NCBI RefSeq assembly: GCF_003001815.1
Contig: NZ_PVMZ01000002.1
Span: 248,001-312,000 of the forward strand
Source: Actinoplanes italicus
GTDB taxonomy: Bacteria; Actinomycetota; Actinomycetes; Mycobacteriales; Micromonosporaceae
Direction: 5' to 3'
DNA length: 64,000 bases
Below the pieces are notes generated by a model, which worked only from the letters and a program-made list of their open reading frames with translations, did not search any database and was not told the DNA's origin. This document shows positions 30,913 to 39,869 of this stretch, one piece after another; position 1 is the first letter of the stretch; each line of letters opens with the position of its first letter. The translations under genes were made by a program, and so were the position numbers.

Positions 30913-32169
30913 GTGACTGCAGCTCTGGAGGCGCCCGAGGGCGTCGATACGGCGTGGCCCGGGCAACTGCCCGGCACCGACCCCCTTCCCGGCCGGCTCG
31001 ACCGCTGGCTCGCCGCGAGGGGCGCCGAGCTCGTAGCCATTCGCCGGCACATTCACGCGCATCCCGAGCCGTCACACTCCGAATTCGAGACCGCCGCCCT
31101 GATCGCCCGGGAGCTCTCGGTCGCCGGCCTCAGCCCGCGGATGATGCCGCGCGGCAACGGTGTCATCTGCGACATCGGCACCGGTGAGCGGACCATCGCG
31201 TTCCGGGCCGACATCGACTCGCTGCCGCTGCGGGACCTCAAGGACGTTCCGTACCGCAGCACCGTCGACGGGCAGGCGCACGCCTGCGGCCACGACGTGC
31301 ACACCACCATCGTGCTCGGCCTCGGCATGGCCCTGGCCCAGCTGGACGAGCAGGGGCTGCTGCCCGGCCGGGTCCGGCTGATCTTCCAGCCGGCCGAGGA
31401 GGCGATGCCGTCCGGCGCGCCCGAGGTGATCGCCGCCGGTGGGCTCAAGGACGTCGACGCGATCTACGCGCTGCACTGCTACCCGCAGCTGCCGGCCGGC
31501 CTGGTCGGCGTGCGTTCCGGGCCGTTCACCGCGGCCGCCGACGCCGTCGAGGTCAGGCTCAGCGGACCGGGCGGGCACACCGCGCGGCCGCACCTCACCG
31601 CCGATCTGGTGAACGCGCTCGGCCGGATCATCGTGGACGTCCCGTCGCTGCTCAGCCGCCGGATGGACCCGCGGGCCGGGCTGTCGCTGGTCTGGGGCGC
31701 GGTCCACGCCGGGCAGGCGTTCAACGCCATCCCCGGCGCGGGCGAGGTCCGCGGCACGGTCCGGGTGCTCAGCCTGGAGGCGTGGCGGGAGGCGCCCGAC
31801 CTGATCACCAAGCTGATCCGGGACGTGGTCGCGCCTACCGGTGCCGAGGTCGACATCAACTACATCCGCGGGGTCCCGCCGGTGATCAACGACCGGATGG
31901 CGTCGGCGGTCATCGCGGGTGCGGCCGGTGCCGCTCTCGGCGCCGACCGGGTGGTGGAGGCCGAGCTCAGCATGGGCGGCGAGGACTTCGCGTTCTATCT
32001 GGAGCACGTGCCCGGCGCGATGATCCGGCTCGGCACCGCCCGGCCCGGCTCCGACGTCCGCCACGACCTGCACCAGGGCGACTTCGACGTCGACGAGAGC
32101 TGCATCGGCCACGGCGTGCGGGTGATGGCCCACACGGCGCTGGCGGCCCTGTCCACGGGCGCTTTCTAA
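30913..32169 (+). CDS. M20 family amidohydrolase (hippurate hydrolase-like)
   Basis: A 418-residue dizinc peptidase M20D protein. HPEPSHSEFETA and RADIDSLPL come first. The metal-binding HACGHDVHT (about 122-130), FQPAEEA with the catalytic Glu and metal ligand (about 157), a dimerisation lid with GPGGHTARPH, and SMGGEDFAFY follow. Such enzymes deacylate N-acyl amino acids or hippurate. The substrate is open. GTG 30913 has GGAAG 6 nt upstream; the frame is open further up but without a ribosome site. A strong terminator follows. Confidence 0.92.
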   Translation: MTAALEAPEGVDTAWPGQLPGTDPLPGRLDRWLAARGAELVAIRRHIHAHPEPSHSEFETAALIARELSVAGLSPRMMPRGNGVICDIGTGERTIAFRADIDSLPLRDLKDVPYRSTVDGQAHACGHDVHTTIVLGLGMALAQLDEQGLLPGRVRLIFQPAEEAMPSGAPEVIAAGGLKDVDAIYALHCYPQLPAGLVGVRSGPFTAAADAVEVRLSGPGGHTARPHLTADLVNALGRIIVDVPSLLSRRMDPRAGLSLVWGAVHAGQAFNAIPGAGEVRGTVRVLSLEAWREAPDLITKLIRDVVAPTGAEVDINYIRGVPPVINDRMASAVIAGAAGAALGADRVVEAELSMGGEDFAFYLEHVPGAMIRLGTARPGSDVRHDLHQGDFDVDESCIGHGVRVMAHTALAALSTGAF

Positions 32170-32181
32170 ACCTTTCATCGG

Positions 32182-32225
32182 GTACGTCCGGAGCCGCGAA
32201 CCCAGGTTCGCGGCTCCGGACGTAC
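32182..32225. terminator. Bidirectional terminator with a perfect 21-bp stem
   Basis: Arms at 32182-32202 and 32205-32225 are exactly complementary over 21 bp, with only a 2-nt spacer (CA). It lies 12 bp after the amidohydrolase stop and 6 bp before the stop of the convergent lipoprotein gene, so it can end both transcripts. Confidence 0.92.
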
Positions 32226-32231
32226 ACCCAC

Positions 32232-33182
32232 TCAGTTGGTCGAAGTCGGCGCCTCGGCAGCCACCGGCACCACCGCCGCGGGGGCGGGACGACGGCGGTT
32301 ACGGCGCAGGAAGTGGATGATCGCCCACGCCGGGACGCCCAGCGCGATGATCCACGGCAGCAGCGCGCCGAGCAGGGTGAGCAGCACGCCGAGTGAGGCG
32401 ACCAGGGCGTTCCAGCCGCCCGAGAGTCCGGCCAGGAAGCCCGGCGGCTCGTCGTTGTCGTCGGCCGGGGTGGCCTGCGGGTCGAGCAGGACCACCGTGA
32501 TCGTGGAGAGCGCCGTGAGGTCGGACAGGCGGCGCTTCTTGCCCTCGAGCGCGGCCAGGTCGGACTCCCGGGAGGCCACCTCGCGCTCCAGCATCACCAG
32601 GTCTTCCAGCGTCTTGGCCTGGGCGAGCAGACGCTTGCCGCTCTCCAGCCGGGCCTTCTGCACCTCGATCCGGGCGTCCAGGTCGACGACCTGCTCGGTG
32701 ACGTCCTCGGTGTTGATCCCGCGGTTCTCCTCCTCGCCGAGGCCGGCCAGCTGGTCGACCACCGCGGTGAACTTGTCGGCCGGGATGCGCAGCTTGATCG
32801 TCGCGGTGTCCGAGCCGGAACCACCGCTGTGCCGTTCGTCACCGCCGACGAATCCGCCGGAGCCCGCCGCGATGCCGGTGACCTTGGCGGCGGCCGCGTT
32901 GACGTCGTCCACCCGGATCGTGATCGACCCGGTGTAGATGATCGACCGCTGATCGATCCGCAGGTCGGGCGCCTGCGCCGTGGTGTCCTTGCCCTCAGCC
33001 GGTGCGGCGTCCGCCATCGCGCCGTTCTTCTGCTCGGCGGCCCCGCCGCCCTCGGCGTTCGCCTGTGCCGGTTCACGGGCCGCCGGTGCGCCCCCGCTGC
33101 TGGTCTGGTCGTATGAGTCAGCGCCGCAGCCGGCGAGCAGAAGGCCCACCAGCGACACCGCGAAGATTCCCCGTTTTCTCAT
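32232..33182 (-). CDS. DUF4349 lipoprotein with C-terminal membrane segment
   Basis: A 316-residue envelope protein. A signal peptide ends in the lipobox LLAGC (lipid-modified C19). An Ala/Gly-rich linker follows, then the DUF4349 domain (about 75-240): DQRSIIYTGSITIRV, GGFVGGDERH, KLRIPADKFTAVVDQL and a coiled coil (VDLDARIEVQKARL). A membrane helix (about 265-290) and a basic, Pro-rich cytoplasmic end follow. The function of the family is unknown; it is anchored at both ends of the domain. Confidence 0.92.
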   Translation of the reverse strand: MRKRGIFAVSLVGLLLAGCGADSYDQTSSGGAPAAREPAQANAEGGGAAEQKNGAMADAAPAEGKDTTAQAPDLRIDQRSIIYTGSITIRVDDVNAAAAKVTGIAAGSGGFVGGDERHSGGSGSDTATIKLRIPADKFTAVVDQLAGLGEEENRGINTEDVTEQVVDLDARIEVQKARLESGKRLLAQAKTLEDLVMLEREVASRESDLAALEGKKRRLSDLTALSTITVVLLDPQATPADDNDEPPGFLAGLSGGWNALVASLGVLLTLLGALLPWIIALGVPAWAIIHFLRRNRRRPAPAAVVPVAAEAPTSTN

Positions 33183-33291
33183 GGCAGCTCCGATCTCATG
33201 TCTTCACTGACCGGTGGGACGTGCGGCATGCACCTCCCGGTTCCGGCAGACTGCGAGGTGAACGGTTACAAGTCAGTAGCGGAGGGGTCCC

Positions 33292-33924
33292 GTGCGCGTC
33301 ACGAAGTTCACGCATTCCTGCCTGCGCGTCGAAGGCGCCGGCGTGCTCGTCGTAGATCCTGGTGAATTCTCCGAAGCGTCCGCATTGGACGGCGCGGACG
33401 CGGTGCTCATCACCCACGAGCACTTCGATCACGTGGACGTCGCGGCCGTGACGGCGGCCGTCGCCCGCCGGCCGGAGCTGCGGATCTTCGCGCACGAGGC
33501 GGTGACGGCGCTGCTCGGCGAGGTGGCCGGCGCGACCACCGCGGTCGAGCAGGGGCAGGAGTTCGAGGCCGCCGGTTACCGCGTGCGGGCCTTCGGCGGG
33601 CAGCACGCGATCATCCATCCGTACGTGCCGGTCTTCGCGAACCTGGGGTTCCTGATCGACGACGGCGGGTCCAACCTCTACCACCCGGGTGACTCCTTCG
33701 TGGCGCCGGACGTCGAGGTGCAGACGCTCTTCGTACCGCTGAACGCGCCGTGGGCGACGATCGCCGAGTCCCTGGAGTTCGTCCGCGGCGTCCGGCCCGA
33801 GCGCGCCTTCGCCCTGCACGACGGGCTGGTCAACGAGCGTGGCGCGGCCGTCTACGGCAAACACCTGGAGAGCTTCTCCGAGACGAGGTTCCAGCAGGTC
33901 GCGCCGGGCAGTGTGCTGGACTGA
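33292..33924 (+). CDS. MBL-fold metallo-hydrolase
   Basis: A 210-residue metallo-beta-lactamase-fold hydrolase of the UlaG/RomA-like kind. VTKFTHSCLRVE carries the family's early His; THEHFDHVD (41-49) is the HxHxDH metal motif. HPGDS and ALHDG give further ligands. The substrate is unknown; phosphodiester or lactone hydrolysis is typical. GTG 33292 starts the family-typical MRVTKFTH. The next gene starts 5 bp after its stop. Confidence 0.9.
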   Translation: MRVTKFTHSCLRVEGAGVLVVDPGEFSEASALDGADAVLITHEHFDHVDVAAVTAAVARRPELRIFAHEAVTALLGEVAGATTAVEQGQEFEAAGYRVRAFGGQHAIIHPYVPVFANLGFLIDDGGSNLYHPGDSFVAPDVEVQTLFVPLNAPWATIAESLEFVRGVRPERAFALHDGLVNERGAAVYGKHLESFSETRFQQVAPGSVLD

Positions 33925-33929
33925 CGTAC

Positions 33930-34793
33930 GTGCTGACCGTCGATGTCGTGGTCCGGCGCCTCTACGAGGACTCGCCGGAGGGTTTCGTCGCGGCCCGTGC
34001 CGCCGCGATCGAGGACGCCCGCAAGGCAGGTGACCGCGAGGCCGCCAAGCGGCTCGCCGCGCTGAAGAAACCCACCGTCGCGGCATGGGTGGTCAACCTG
34101 GTGGCGCTGCGCCGGCCCGAGCTGCTCGACGAGCTGGTCGGGCTCTCGACGGCGCTGCGGGCCGCTCAGCGCGAGCTGCAGGGCGACCAGTTGCGGGAAC
34201 TGTCGACCCAGCGGCGGAAGTTCGTCTCGTCGCTGGTCGGCGCCGCCCGCAAGCTGGCCGTCGAGTCCGGTTCCGCGGCCGGGAAGCTGCCGCTCGGCGA
34301 TGTGGAGGCGACGTTCACGGCGGCGCTGGCCGATCCGGAGATCGCCGAGCAGGTGCGGTCGGGCCGGCTGATCCGGGCCGTCAGCTACGCCGGTTTCGGA
34401 GAGGTGCCGAAACCGCGGCTGCGCCTGGTGACGGACGACGACCCGGTTCCGGAAGCCGAGCCGGCGCCCGCTCCGGTGGCGGCCCCGGAGATCGACCACC
34501 GGCGCCGCGAGCTCGAACGACGACGGCGCGAGCTGGACCGTGAGCTCGGCGCCGCGATGGCCGACGAACGCCGTGCCGACATCCGGCTGGAACGCGCCGA
34601 GGAGGCCGAGCGCGACGCCGGTCACCTGGTCGAGGACCTCGACGCGGAACTGGCCGAGCTGGAACGCCGCCGCACCGAGGCGGTGGCCGACGTGGCGCGT
34701 CGCAAGGCGGCCCGCCGCGCCGCCGAGCGGGAGTCGGCCGCGGCCCGCCGCCGGGTGGGCGACGTGCAGGCAGCGCTCGACGACCTGACCTGA
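33930..34793 (+). CDS. Coiled-coil protein of unknown function
   Basis: A 287-residue soluble protein. The N-terminal part has VVRRLYEDSPEGFVAARAAA, AGDREAAKRLAALKKPT and AAWVVNLVALRRPELL. It resembles conserved actinobacterial proteins I remember only as hypothetical. A Pro/Ala linker (about 180-195) leads to a long Arg/Glu-rich coiled coil (about 195-275). No catalytic motif is seen. GTG 33930 lies 5 bp after the MBL gene stop, so translation is probably coupled. Confidence 0.85.
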   Translation: MLTVDVVVRRLYEDSPEGFVAARAAAIEDARKAGDREAAKRLAALKKPTVAAWVVNLVALRRPELLDELVGLSTALRAAQRELQGDQLRELSTQRRKFVSSLVGAARKLAVESGSAAGKLPLGDVEATFTAALADPEIAEQVRSGRLIRAVSYAGFGEVPKPRLRLVTDDDPVPEAEPAPAPVAAPEIDHRRRELERRRRELDRELGAAMADERRADIRLERAEEAERDAGHLVEDLDAELAELERRRTEAVADVARRKAARRAAERESAAARRRVGDVQAALDDLT

Positions 34794-34870
34794 CCCCGTT
34801 CGCGGGGAGCGTTCTCTTTGGACTGTCCGGGAGATTTTCTTTAGACGGTCAGGGGGAGCAGAATCGGGCG

Positions 34871-35608
34871 GTGACCCCCGAACAGGCCGCCGCCAACGCT
34901 CGCACGGGACTCGCCTCGATCCTCCGGGCGTTCTCGGAGTCACCGCGGACGCTGCAGGGCGCGCGGCTGCTCGGCCTCTCCGGCTGGGCGTACCACGTCT
35001 CCGCCCGGGCCGGGGCGCTCGGCGAGGTCAGGTCCGAGACGGTGGCCGCGGTGCTGGCCTTCATAGCGCCGGAGGCGGTCACCGACGGCTGGGAGGCGGC
35101 GGTCAAGGCGTCCGCCCCGAGCGAGGTCGCCAAGTGGCATCTGGGCGAGCTGTGCAAGTGGGGCGCCGACCAGCTCGGCGGGTTTCCCCGGCTGGTGCGC
35201 CTGCTCGACCTGGCCGGCCGGGTGACCGACCGGGTGGACACCGCGGGGCTGCCGCTGTTCGCGGCCTGGCGGGCGATGCCCGTGCCCGACGTCACGCCCG
35301 GCGCGCGGGCCGCCGTGCTGCTGCATCTGCTGCACGAGCACCGGCTGGGCGTGCACGTCATGGCGGTCCGGGCCAGCGGGCTCACCCCGCTCGAGGCGAT
35401 CATCGCGGGTCCCGAGGGCGAGACCGGTGCGGTGGCCCTCGGCTGGCAGGCGCCCTACCCGCCGGCCGGGCCGCTGATCCGTCGGCTGATCTGGGCCGAG
35501 GCGGTGGCCGATTCGCTGGCCGGGCAGGCGTACGCGGCCCTTGATCAGGCCGAACGCGTCGAGTTCACCGGGCTGCTGGAGTCGCTGGGCCATCGGCTGG
35601 CTCGCTGA
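34871..35608 (+). CDS. SCO6745-like helical protein
   Basis: A 245-residue, almost all-helical protein without membrane segments. The pattern ARLLGLSGWAYHVSARAGALG followed by SETVAAVLAFIAPEAV resembles the SCO6745 family of Streptomyces, whose function is unknown. It is Ala/Leu/Trp-rich, with late LGWQAPYPPAGP. GTG 34871 begins 78 bp after the coiled-coil gene; a purine-rich stretch lies at about 34852-34858. Assignment is from pattern memory. Confidence 0.75.
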   Translation: MTPEQAAANARTGLASILRAFSESPRTLQGARLLGLSGWAYHVSARAGALGEVRSETVAAVLAFIAPEAVTDGWEAAVKASAPSEVAKWHLGELCKWGADQLGGFPRLVRLLDLAGRVTDRVDTAGLPLFAAWRAMPVPDVTPGARAAVLLHLLHEHRLGVHVMAVRASGLTPLEAIIAGPEGETGAVALGWQAPYPPAGPLIRRLIWAEAVADSLAGQAYAALDQAERVEFTGLLESLGHRLAR

Positions 35609-35650
35609 AATCGGTTGAGGGACGAACCGTAGTCGTGTTGCGATGCCCGG

Positions 35651-36616
35651 ATGACGGAACTTCCCCTCGGCTGGACGACGCGCCGGCCCACCCTTGACGA
35701 CGTGCCCGCGATTCTCGAGCTGGTGCACGCCAGTGACATCGCCGCGGTGGGGGAGCCCGACTTCACCAGCGACGAGGTCCGCGAGGAGCTCACCACCCCC
35801 AACACCGACATGTCCCGTGACTGCTGGCTCGCGCTCGACGACGCCGGCAAGGTCGTCGGCTGGGCCTATCCCGGCAACTCGACCGGCGGCACCCGCGACT
35901 TCGCCAACGTGTACTTCTGGCCCGGCAGTGGTCTTCCCGCCCTGAAACCGCTGCTCGAGCTTCTGATGGCCCGGATGGTGGAGCGGGCCGCCGAGCTGGG
36001 CCATCAGACCTATGAGGTACGTTCCGGCGCGATCCCGGGCGAGACCGAGCTGATCGAGACCCTGACTGAGGCGGGCTTCGTCTTCCTCAAGCAGTTCGCC
36101 CGCATGCAGATGTCGCTCGACGGGGTGTCCCCGGTCGCGCCCGAGCCGCCGGCCGGCATCACCGTGCGCCCGGTCCGTCACGACGACGAGGACGAGCTGC
36201 GGGCCTTCCACGCGGTGATCGAGGAGGCCTTCGTCGACTCCGATCACCGGGCCATGCCGTTCGACGGCTGGCGTGAGCAGATCTCCAAGCCCGGCACCCC
36301 GTTCGACGAGTGGTTCGTCGCCGAGGCGGACGGGCGGATCGTCGGCTCGCTGCAGTCCACCGACGGCGGCGGGGACAGCGACGAGGGCTGGGTGAAGCAC
36401 CTGGCCGTGCTCCGGACGCAGCGGAAGCAGGGTGTCGGCGAGGCGCTGCTGCGCCGGGCCTTCGCGGCGTACGCCGCGAAGGGCCGCCCGAAGGCGGGGC
36501 TCGGCGTCGATCTGGCGAACCCGACCGACGCCGCGAGCCTCTACTTCAAGGTCGGCATGGAAGCGCTGTACCGGGCCAACATCTACCGCACCACGGTGGA
36601 GGCGACCGGCGCCTGA
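35651..36616 (+). CDS. Tandem GNAT-domain acetyltransferase
   Basis: A 321-residue protein with two GNAT domains, about 1-155 (poorer acetyl-CoA loop) and about 165-315, where HLAVLRTQRKQGVGEALLRR carries the Q/RxxGxG/A acetyl-CoA motif. This layout is shared with mycothiol synthase MshD, but key MshD features cannot be confirmed, so a general tandem GNAT assignment is safer. ATG 35651. Its last 34 bp overlap the 3' end of the convergent acyltransferase gene. Confidence 0.9.
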   Translation: MTELPLGWTTRRPTLDDVPAILELVHASDIAAVGEPDFTSDEVREELTTPNTDMSRDCWLALDDAGKVVGWAYPGNSTGGTRDFANVYFWPGSGLPALKPLLELLMARMVERAAELGHQTYEVRSGAIPGETELIETLTEAGFVFLKQFARMQMSLDGVSPVAPEPPAGITVRPVRHDDEDELRAFHAVIEEAFVDSDHRAMPFDGWREQISKPGTPFDEWFVAEADGRIVGSLQSTDGGGDSDEGWVKHLAVLRTQRKQGVGEALLRRAFAAYAAKGRPKAGLGVDLANPTDAASLYFKVGMEALYRANIYRTTVEATGA

Positions 36617-37812
36617 GATGGCGTCTGCGTCTCCGGAGCGGTCCGCGGGGCCGGTGGCAGTGCTCTGCCGCCGGTCTCGCCGCTGCGGTCGAGCCAGCGC
36701 TTCGGCGTGTGCTTGCGCCACCACTTCTCGGCCGGCTCCTCCACGAACGTGAAGAGCGCCCAGCAGATCGCGTTGATCACCAGGGCCATGCCGATCAGCG
36801 TGAAGATCACCGCGTTGTTGTCCGGCATCCGGCCGAACTCGTACGTCGCCAGCCGGCTGATCGAGTGATGGACCAGATAGAAGCTGTACGACCACAGGCC
36901 GAGCATGATCAGCAGCTTGTTGTTCAGGACCCCGCGATGTCCCTTGATCTCCCGCTGCACGAACGACAGCATGATCAGGGCGGACAGGACGCCCACGATC
37001 GGGCGCATCGCGAACTCCATCTGGTGCTCGACGAAGTTCGAGAAGTCCCAGCGCTCCTGGAAGTACAGGTACGTCCAGCCGCCCAGCAGCGCGATCGGGA
37101 CGATCGGGCGCAGCGGCAGGCGCCAGCCGCGCTGCACGGCCAGCGCGACGGTCATGCCGAGCAGGAACTCCGGCAGGTACACGAGCGGGTGACGCATCAC
37201 CCAGCGGGCCATCGCCGGTTCCAGGTTCGCGTCGGCGATCCAGTTCACCGCGTACATCCCGAAGAGGGCGAGGCCGGTCGTCAGGGCCAGCCAGCGGGTC
37301 CGCATCCGGACGGCGATCCGGGCGGCCAGCGGGAACAGCGCGTAGAAGAGCAGCTCGACGCTGAGGGTCCAGGTCACCGGGTTGCCCGGCAGGGTCGGTT
37401 CGACGCCGGGGAACCAGGCCTGCACCAGGAACACCGACGCGATCACACTGGGCCAGTCGATGTCCTGCTTCGCCGCGATGTAGAACGCGTAGATGGCGAG
37501 CGGCAGCACGACCAGGTGGACCGGCCAGATCCGGCCGATGCGGCGCCAGTAGAAGACCATGGGGTGCTCACGGGGCTTGAAGACCCACATCATCAGAAAC
37601 CCGGACAGCACGAAGAAGAACGTGACACCGTGCCCGCCGATCCCCGAGAACGGGAACAGCGCCGGTGACCGCCCGAATCCGGTCTTGCCGCCGAGGCCGG
37701 TGAAGTGGTGAGCGAACACTGCGAAGGCCGCGAAGAACCGCAGGCTCGTCAACGAGTCCAGGCGCTTCGGAATCGCGGCGCCCGCGGTGGCCCGGAGGCC
37801 GTTCATGAGCAT
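36583..37812 (-). CDS. Acyltransferase 3 family membrane protein (OafA/YrhL-like)
   Basis: A polytopic membrane O-acyltransferase of about 409 residues with around ten hydrophobic segments. LTSLRFFAAFAVFAHHFTG holds the family's conserved His, and FFFVLSGFLM, YWRRIGRIWPVH and TWTLSVELLFYALFPL are typical. It likely transfers acetyl groups to a cell-surface polysaccharide or other exported acceptor. ATG 37812 (or 37806) is preferred; GTG 37866 would add 18 residues. A Pro-rich cytoplasmic tail overlaps the GNAT gene end. Confidence 0.92.
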   Translation of the reverse strand: MLMNGLRATAGAAIPKRLDSLTSLRFFAAFAVFAHHFTGLGGKTGFGRSPALFPFSGIGGHGVTFFFVLSGFLMMWVFKPREHPMVFYWRRIGRIWPVHLVVLPLAIYAFYIAAKQDIDWPSVIASVFLVQAWFPGVEPTLPGNPVTWTLSVELLFYALFPLAARIAVRMRTRWLALTTGLALFGMYAVNWIADANLEPAMARWVMRHPLVYLPEFLLGMTVALAVQRGWRLPLRPIVPIALLGGWTYLYFQERWDFSNFVEHQMEFAMRPIVGVLSALIMLSFVQREIKGHRGVLNNKLLIMLGLWSYSFYLVHHSISRLATYEFGRMPDNNAVIFTLIGMALVINAICWALFTFVEEPAEKWWRKHTPKRWLDRSGETGGRALPPAPRTAPETQTPSQAPVASTVVR

Positions 37813-37919
37813 AGGTATGTGATCGACTTCTGCGAGATGGCGGAAGGGTGACGGAAGTGCGAACACTAGTACAACCGTCGATCGAGTGGTAGGCGAGAAC
37901 GTCTCGCCTGCTCAACCGC

Positions 37920-38381
37920 CTAGACCTCGGGAGAAGCCGTTCCGGTGGGCCGGCCGCGCAGATCGGCGACGTAGTCGTCCGGCGCACCCGCCTTCTCTGC
38001 GGCGTTCGCGATCTCCGACAGGTACCAGGCGGTCGGAAGACCGCCCTCGTAACCGGCGAAGACGTACACCCATGCGGGTACGTCACCGTCGAGCGTCGAT
38101 ACACGCACGGTTACCTTCTGGTACGCCCCCGCAGTCACGCCCTCGACTTCGTCGAGCTGTGCGGCGTCCCAGGGGTGGACGTCGTAGAGGGAGACGAAGA
38201 CCCTGTCGCCTGGCGACTCCACGATCGTCGTGACCGCCCCCTCCCAGCCGATTTCTCCCTCACCGGCGAAGGTGAGGCGCCAGCCTTCCACCCACCCCAC
38301 GCCGACCATCGGCGAGTGTGGGCAGTAGGCCAGCATGCGGGCCGGATCCATGTTCGAGCCATACGCGGCGTAGTGACGCAC
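37920..38381 (-). CDS. Gamma-glutamylcyclotransferase-fold protein
   Basis: A 153-residue GGCT/AIG2-like protein. YAAYGSNMDPARM is the substrate-binding YGSN motif; YDVHPWDAAQLDEVEG holds the catalytic acid region. FAGYEGGLPTAWYLSEI is typical of the actinobacterial branch. It may act on gamma-glutamyl amines, as BtrG does, or have another cyclotransferase role. GTG start at 38381. Confidence 0.88.
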   Translation of the reverse strand: MRHYAAYGSNMDPARMLAYCPHSPMVGVGWVEGWRLTFAGEGEIGWEGAVTTIVESPGDRVFVSLYDVHPWDAAQLDEVEGVTAGAYQKVTVRVSTLDGDVPAWVYVFAGYEGGLPTAWYLSEIANAAEKAGAPDDYVADLRGRPTGTASPEV

Positions 38382-38468
38382 GGCGACGACGATAGTCGTA
38401 GCGAGCGGTGGTGAGAATATGAAGAGTGCGTGTCGGCACGTCTAATGGTTTTTGGAGGTCGGTTTGTC

Positions 38469-39869
38469 GTGAGTCGGATCGTGATCATCGGTGGCGGACC
38501 AGGCGGATATGAGGCGGCTCTGGTCGCGGCACAGCTCGGGGCGGACGTCACGCTCGTCGAGGCGGAGGGCCCGGGCGGTGCGTGCGTCCTCACCGACTGC
38601 GTGCCGTCCAAGACCTTCATCGCGAGTTCCGAGGTGATGACCGGTTACCGCCACGAGGAGCGGTTCGGGATCCGCTCCTCCGGCCTGTCCGGCGTGAGCG
38701 TTGACGCCAAGGCGGTCAACGAGCGGGTCAAGAAGCTCGCCCTCGCCCAGTCCGGTGACATCCAGACCAAACTGATCAAAGCCGGGGTCAATGTCGTACG
38801 GGGCCGGGCGCGACTCGGAGAGGACCGGCTCGGTCACACCCATGAGGTCCTGATCACCCCGGACGGTGGGGACACCTACCCGGTCGAGGCGAGCACCGTC
38901 CTGCTGGCCACCGGCGCCACCCCGCGGGTGCTGCCCACGGCACGGCCGGACGGCGAGCGGATCCTCGACTGGCGGCAGGTGTGGGACCTGGAGGAGCTGC
39001 CCAGTCACCTCATCGTCATCGGCTCCGGCGTGACCGGCGCCGAGTTCGCCAGCGCCTACCTGGCGATGGGCGTGAAGGTGACGCTCATCTCCAGCCGGGA
39101 ACGGGTCATGCCGCACGAGGACGCCGACGCCGCGATGGCGATCGAGCGGGTCTTCCGCGAGCGAGGCATGACGATCCACAGCCAGTCCCGCGGCGACTCG
39201 GTCGTCAACACCGGCGACGGCGTGCTGGTGACCCTCTCCGACGGGCGGACCGTCGAGGGGTCGCACTGCCTCATGGCCGTCGGGGCCATCCCCAACACGG
39301 CCGAGCTGGGGCTGCGGGAGTACGGCGTGGACGTCTCCGAGGGCGGCTACGTGACCGTCGACCGCGTGTCGCGTACCAACGTCCCGGGAATCTATGCCGC
39401 CGGTGACTGCACCGGTGTCCTGCCGCTCGCCAGCGTGGCGGCCATGCAGGGCCGGATCGCGATCTGGCACGCCATGGGCGAGGCCGTGGCCCCGCTGCGT
39501 CTGCGGACCGTCTCGGCGAACGTCTTCACCGACCCCGAGCTGGCCAACGTCGGCGTCTCGCAGAACGAGGTCGACTCCGGGCGGTTCCCGGCCCGTCAGG
39601 TGATGCTGCCGCTCACCGGCAACGCACGGGCCAAGATGTCCGGGCTGCAGGACGGGTTCGTGAAACTGTTCTGCCGTCCTGGTACCGGCCAGATCGTCGG
39701 CGGTGTCGTGGTGGCACCGAAGGCGAGCGAGCTGATCCTGCCGATCACCATGGCGATCGAGAACAACCTGACCGTCGATCAGCTGGCGCACACCATCACG
39801 ATCTACCCGTCACTTTCGGGGTCTATCGCGGAGGCGGCGCGGCAGCTGATGCAGCACGAGATCCAGTAA
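38469..39869 (+). CDS. lpdA: LpdA-type NAD(P)H-quinone dehydrogenase flavoprotein
   Basis: A 466-residue two-dinucleotide-fold flavoprotein of the pyridine nucleotide-disulfide reductase family. FAD loop GGGPGGYEA (8-16), CVLTDCVPSK (C39/C44 spaced like the disulfide of lipoamide dehydrogenase), IGSGVTGAEFAS and IYAAGDCTG are present. The His-Glu dyad of lipoamide dehydrogenases is missing: the end reads TIYPSLSGSI, with Tyr and Gly at those positions. This agrees with the mycobacterial LpdA/Rv3303c type, which reduces quinones rather than lipoamide. GTG 38469 has GGAGG upstream. Its last 47 bp overlap the convergent dedA gene. Confidence 0.88.
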   Translation: MSRIVIIGGGPGGYEAALVAAQLGADVTLVEAEGPGGACVLTDCVPSKTFIASSEVMTGYRHEERFGIRSSGLSGVSVDAKAVNERVKKLALAQSGDIQTKLIKAGVNVVRGRARLGEDRLGHTHEVLITPDGGDTYPVEASTVLLATGATPRVLPTARPDGERILDWRQVWDLEELPSHLIVIGSGVTGAEFASAYLAMGVKVTLISSRERVMPHEDADAAMAIERVFRERGMTIHSQSRGDSVVNTGDGVLVTLSDGRTVEGSHCLMAVGAIPNTAELGLREYGVDVSEGGYVTVDRVSRTNVPGIYAAGDCTGVLPLASVAAMQGRIAIWHAMGEAVAPLRLRTVSANVFTDPELANVGVSQNEVDSGRFPARQVMLPLTGNARAKMSGLQDGFVKLFCRPGTGQIVGGVVVAPKASELILPITMAIENNLTVDQLAHTITIYPSLSGSIAEAARQLMQHEIQ